Shown one piece after another: positions 8,173 to 10,968 of a DNA stretch of 10,968 nt; positions within the stretch are counted from its first letter, which is position 1, and the number at the start of each line of letters is the position of its first letter. Source of the stretch: Patescibacteria group bacterium (GTDB lineage: Bacteria; Patescibacteriota; Patescibacteriia; UBA9934); the NCBI GenBank assembly GCA_030916555.1, contig JAUPWK010000030.1, positions 1-10,968 of the forward strand, written 5' to 3'. The translations under genes and the position numbers were made by a program. The notes under the pieces were generated by a model. It had not been told where the DNA came from and ran no database searches. It worked only from the letters and a program-made list of their open reading frames with translations.

Positions 8173-8883
8173 TTACTCCATTTGAAAGTTCACGGGAGTT
8201 ATCCCCTGCGGAACGCTCGCGTCACTTGGATCAAAGACAACACGGCGATAAATCACGGCTTCTCGAGAATATCTTCGCTTTGCGATGACCGTCACTACAT
8301 TCAAGCCGCGCGTGAGATCAACTTCAGTTGAAAAGTGCAACGTCTCATCAATTACCACGGTCTTTCCATTAATCATTACCGTCACGTCACTCGTCGTTAC
8401 GCTACCCATGACTGGCAACAGCGCAGTCTGAACCGCCGATCCGTCATTTGGACTATAAATCGTGACATCAGGCGGCCGAAGAAGAGATGACGTTTGCCAC
8501 AATAAATATCCAACGATCACAAACGCAGGGAGAAGAACAGCAAGCGCAGCGGTGAATCGGGAAAACACAAGAAATCTACCCTTACGCACGCGCATCCGTG
8601 GCAATCGGTGTGGCCCAAGCAGGTCAGTTTGACCGACCTCTTCTGCGTATAACTCTAAGAAGTAATTTTCATCAGCCCCAAGCGCGCGTGCATACGCTCG
8701 TAAAAAATTTCTTGTATACATTGGCTCTGGCAGCTCATCGTATCGCCCACGTTCCAAGGCCTCAAGATATTTTTTTTGAATACGGGTCTTCTCTTCAAGC
8801 ATTGGCAGACTTACAGCCTGCGTACGCCGTAACGCTCGGAGTTTTTCTCCGAGCGTTTCCGGAATTTCATCGAGTTTTCGCAT
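8173..8883 (-). CDS. RodZ-like membrane protein: HTH, one transmembrane helix, Ig-like domain
   Basis: The 236-aa product from ATG 8883 resembles RodZ, a cytoskeletal adaptor that links MreB-type filaments to wall synthesis. Residues 10-70 form a cro/C1-type helix-turn-helix of the RodZ kind (LGEKLRALRR, then IQKKYLEALERGRYDELPEP, then FLRAYARALG). A basic stretch (RMRVRKGR, 96-103) precedes one membrane helix at about 110-130. Outside the membrane, residues 137-220 look like a single Ig-like/glucodextranase-B-type beta domain (VTIYSPNDGS, VMINGKTV, LTRGLNVVTVIA). Alternative starts are ATG 8895 (240 aa) and TTG 8901; the predicted transcription start near 8899 favours 8883. It has its own promoter and lies 59 nt upstream of recA. 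Direct MreB partnership is unproven; a membrane-bound transcription factor is an alternative. Confidence 0.85.
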   Translation of the reverse strand: MRKLDEIPETLGEKLRALRRTQAVSLPMLEEKTRIQKKYLEALERGRYDELPEPMYTRNFLRAYARALGADENYFLELYAEEVGQTDLLGPHRLPRMRVRKGRFLVFSRFTAALAVLLPAFVIVGYLLWQTSSLLRPPDVTIYSPNDGSAVQTALLPVMGSVTTSDVTVMINGKTVVIDETLHFSTEVDLTRGLNVVTVIAKRRYSREAVIYRRVVFDPSDASVPQGITPVNFQME

Positions 8884-8906
8884 TACAAATACCATATCCA
8901 AGCCTG

Positions 8907-8935
8907 ATTTTACTGGCGATACGTACGGGTGGCAA
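8907..8935 (-). promoter_or_regulatory. Promoter of the RodZ-like gene
   Basis: The minus strand reads TTGCCA (8930-8935), a 17-nt spacer, then TAAAAT (8907-8912), each one mismatch from consensus. The start would fall near 8899, giving a ~16-nt leader to ATG 8883 and almost none to ATG 8895. Confidence 0.6.
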
Positions 8936-8941
8936 ATACAT

Positions 8942-8968
8942 AAACAAAATCCGGCCAGGCAGCCGGAT
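8942..8968 (-). terminator. Intrinsic terminator of the small transcription unit
   Basis: A perfect 7-bp stem ATCCGGC/GCCGGAT (8962-8968 with 8949-8955, 6-nt loop) is followed by TTTGTTT on the minus strand. It lies between the 34-codon ORF and the promoter of the RodZ-like gene. Confidence 0.85.
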
Positions 8969-8975
8969 CACAGAC

Positions 8976-9080
8976 TCACGAACAAAAGTACAGGCAACAC
9001 TCTCGTACGGTAATAACTCCGCATATCCCGTACACAATCCACCAACCCAAACTCACATACAGATCCCAATCTTTCCACAT
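8976..9080 (-). CDS. Possible 34-aa membrane peptide, or a small RNA
   Basis: ATG 9080 is preceded by GGGAGG (9085-9090) with 4-nt spacing and opens a 34-codon frame to TGA 8976. The peptide is hydrophobic and Trp/Cys-rich (WDLYVSLGWWIVYGICGVIT), as for a single short membrane helix. It has its own promoter and terminator, giving a ~145-nt transcript. The RNA is G/U-rich, which alone would yield Trp, Val, Gly and Cys codons. It can also pair AGGUAGCAU with GUGUUGCCU, and GUACGG with CCGUAC inside that. A noncoding RNA is therefore an equal alternative. No family was recognised. Confidence 0.35.
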   Translation of the reverse strand: MWKDWDLYVSLGWWIVYGICGVITVRECCLYFCS

Positions 9081-9096
9081 GCTACCTCCCAGCCAC

Positions 9097-9125
9097 CTTA
9101 TACCAAAAACCACCCCCGATGTCGA
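9097..9125 (-). promoter_or_regulatory. Promoter of the small transcription unit
   Basis: The minus strand reads TCGACA (9120-9125), a 17-nt spacer, then TATAAG (9097-9102), one mismatch from consensus in each box. It overlaps the 3' arm and loop of the ftsK terminator. The start would be near 9090, just at the Shine-Dalgarno of the 34-codon ORF. Confidence 0.55.
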
Positions 9126-9143
9126 GCAACAACGGGGGTGGTT
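9105..9143 (-). terminator. Intrinsic terminator of ftsK
   Basis: An 11-bp perfect stem AACCACCCCCG/CGGGGGTGGTT (9133-9143 with 9108-9118, 14-nt loop) with a run of five U begins 2 nt after the ftsK stop codon. It clearly ends the ftsK transcript. Confidence 0.9.
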
Positions 9144-9145
9144 GA

Positions 9146-10968
9146 TTAAAATTCTTTTTCCTCGTCTTCTTCCGAATCATCTTCTGTATCTTCAGGGTCC
9201 GCCTCTTCCATAATTTCATCCATAACGTCTTCATCCACCTCCTCAACATCTTCTGCCTCTTCATCTTCAGTTGGCGATTCTTCGTCATCGTCTTTTTCGT
9301 TCTCGTCAAAATCCTCATCAGGACCAGTATTCATCCCTGCTGGCGGCCATTCGGAAATAAGCACCTCACGTGGCTTGGCACCATCAGCCATAGCCACCAC
9401 ACCCATTTCCTGCATGAGATCAACGATTCGCGCAGCTCTCGAATAACCAATCTTCATGCGACGCTGCAAGAACGATGTGGAAACCTTTCCCGCATCGATA
9501 GCAATTTTAATCGCATCCTCAAGCAATGGATCGGCGTCATCAGTGTTAAATGCCGAGCCGCCAGCTCCGCCGTTTCCACCTTCAATAATTTGGTAATTGT
9601 AATCCGGGGTACTTTCTTTTTTGAGGAAAGCCACGACTTTTTCGATTTCAGTGTCAGATACATACGCGCCCTGAACACGACGTGGCTTACTTAGCTCCGG
9701 AGTCGACATCAACATATCTCCGCGACCAAGCAACTTATCAGCACCAGCAGTGTCAAGAATCGTCTTAGAGTCAACCTGAGAGGCTACCGCAAAAGCTAAG
9801 CGCGTTGGGATGTTCGCCTTAATAGTACCCGTAATGACATCAACCGAAGGGCGTTGTGTAGCCAAGATCAAGTGAATACCAGCGGCACGCGCCATCTGCG
9901 CAATACGCACAATCACCGCTTCCACTTCACGTTTGTTTTGAATCATCAAATCTGCCAACTCATCGATAACAATGACAATGCGTGGCATTTTTTCCTTACT
10001 TTTTGCATTGTAAGAATCAATATCGCGCGCGCCAAACTTTGAAAGATAATCTAAGCGGCGTTCCATTTCTCTGACCGCCCACTTTAAGGCGTTCACCGCC
10101 TCATCAGCCTTCACAATTGGCGGGACCAAAAGATGTGGAATGCCGGCATACACGCCAAGCTCAACGCGCTTAGGGTCTACCATGATGAACTTCAAGTCAT
10201 CTGGTCCATTTTGATAGAGCAATGAAATAATGATGCCATTCAAACACACTGACTTACCGGAGCCCGTGGCACCAGCTACCAACATGTGCGGAGCCTTCTC
10301 AACATACAAAAGTGGGGTTCCGCCAGAAATATCTTTTCCGAGCGGTACAGCATAGGCAGATTTTCTGGCATTGAATTCTTTTGACTCCATACCCTCGCGC
10401 AGGCCAACTCGTGCTACCGTTTGGTTTGGCACTTCAACGCCTACAAGCGCCTTACCAGGAATTGGGGCTTCAATACGAATTGGGTGCGCTGCCAAAGCCA
10501 GGGCAAGATCATTCTGAAGCGCTACAACACGTGCCAATTTCACGCCCTGGGCTGGCCTGAATGAATACTGAGCCACTGTCGGACCAACCCGAACATCACT
10601 CATCTCAACCACAATTCCAAACTGCTCAAGTGTTTTGGCAATAATCTCTTGATTGCGATTAATGTCTCCAGCCTTCCCTTCGGCACGTTTGTTATCCAAA
10701 AGATCCAGCGGAACCTCAATTTTCCGCTGCTCAGTGGTGGTCATGACCTGCTCCTCCTCATTTTTCGCCATGAAGGCAGCCGCTAATTTGCCAAACTTTC
10801 CCTTAGCTTCTGCTTTTTCTGCCACTATTTCATCTTCATCAACCTCGTCATCAGCCGACTCATCCTCCACCTCCACATCTAGTTCAACCTCGTCATCAGC
10901 CTCTTCATCTGCATCATTTTCCTCGCCCTTGCCCTCCCTGCCCTTCAAAAACTTAAGCGGAGCGCCCA
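9146..10968 (-). CDS. ftsK: DNA translocase FtsK/SpoIIIE, N-terminus outside window
   Basis: FtsK is a septum-bound hexameric motor that pumps chromosomal DNA and helps resolve dimers at division. 606 C-terminal codons are visible and the frame is open to the window edge, so the membrane domain is missing. Order: a basic end of the membrane part (GAPLKFLKGRE), an acidic linker (about residues 15-53), the alpha domain, then the RecA-like motor with Walker A GATGSGKS (232-239; window 10250-10273), VDPKRVEL, and Walker B IVIVIDELADLM (330-341) with D335/E336. A winged-helix gamma domain (about 478-540; FLQRRMKIGYSRAARIVDLM) should read polar DNA sequences. After it comes an unusual tail: 38 of the last 58 residues are Asp or Glu, where FtsK normally ends soon after gamma. 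The TTG at 10948 is not the true start. Confidence 0.95.
   Translation of the reverse strand, partial: GAPLKFLKGREGKGEENDADEEADDEVELDVEVEDESADDEVDEDEIVAEKAEAKGKFGKLAAAFMAKNEEEQVMTTTEQRKIEVPLDLLDNKRAEGKAGDINRNQEIIAKTLEQFGIVVEMSDVRVGPTVAQYSFRPAQGVKLARVVALQNDLALALAAHPIRIEAPIPGKALVGVEVPNQTVARVGLREGMESKEFNARKSAYAVPLGKDISGGTPLLYVEKAPHMLVAGATGSGKSVCLNGIIISLLYQNGPDDLKFIMVDPKRVELGVYAGIPHLLVPPIVKADEAVNALKWAVREMERRLDYLSKFGARDIDSYNAKSKEKMPRIVIVIDELADLMIQNKREVEAVIVRIAQMARAAGIHLILATQRPSVDVITGTIKANIPTRLAFAVASQVDSKTILDTAGADKLLGRGDMLMSTPELSKPRRVQGAYVSDTEIEKVVAFLKKESTPDYNYQIIEGGNGGAGGSAFNTDDADPLLEDAIKIAIDAGKVSTSFLQRRMKIGYSRAARIVDLMQEMGVVAMADGAKPREVLISEWPPAGMNTGPDEDFDENEKDDDEESPTEDEEAEDVEEVDEDVMDEIMEEADPEDTEDDSEEDEEKEF

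Noticed and set aside
9003..9036. Repeated CGTACGG words near 8921, 9003 and 9028 as a repeat family
   Set aside because: Two of them simply form the arms of one hairpin in the small transcript; there is no array or regular spacing.
10946..10948. TTG as the start of ftsK
   Set aside because: The frame stays open to the window edge and the residues upstream (GAPLKF) fit the end of the FtsK membrane part, so the gene is only cut by the window.

Overview
The window is a compact bacterial segment in which every supported gene reads on the minus strand. In order of transcription it holds the 3' part of ftsK, a RodZ-like helix-turn-helix membrane protein gene, recA, a strong candidate 6S RNA gene, rpoB, and the 5' part of rpoC. 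The lineage is probably Candidate Phyla Radiation / Patescibacteria. This rests on a short RpoB (1080 aa) without the large proteobacterial insertions, rpoBC with its own promoter and no rplJ-rplL directly upstream, and a minimal RodZ-like protein with an Ig-like C-terminus. It is an inference from gene content and style; the phylum was not tested.

Layout, from high to low coordinates. 9146-10968: FtsK/SpoIIIE translocase, with its N-terminal membrane part outside the window, ending in an intrinsic terminator (9105-9143). 8942-9125: a self-contained small transcription unit (promoter, 34-codon ORF with Shine-Dalgarno, terminator). 8173-8935: promoter plus the RodZ-like gene. 8114-8172: recA control region with a GTTC-N7-GTTC direct repeat like the alphaproteobacterial LexA box. 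7043-8113: recA. 6788-7028: extended -10 promoter, a ~165-nt RNA that folds as 6S RNA, and a terminator. 6553-6771: rpoB promoter with a TTGAC-N4-GTCAA inverted repeat on its -35, then a ~180-nt structured leader. 3310-6552: rpoB. 1-3298: rpoC, cut by the window edge.

The most notable item is the apparently unannotated 6S RNA between recA and rpoB. The RNA pairs its ends over ~19 bp, has a 14/17-nt central bubble containing GAUAUUUC as in E. coli 6S RNA, and has a 12-bp apical stem. 6S RNA binds and inhibits sigma70 RNA polymerase, so the gene lies directly upstream of the operon encoding the core subunits of its target. The other genes concern chromosome handling (FtsK, RecA) and cell shape (RodZ-like). 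No mobile elements, CRISPR arrays, tRNA or rRNA genes were seen.
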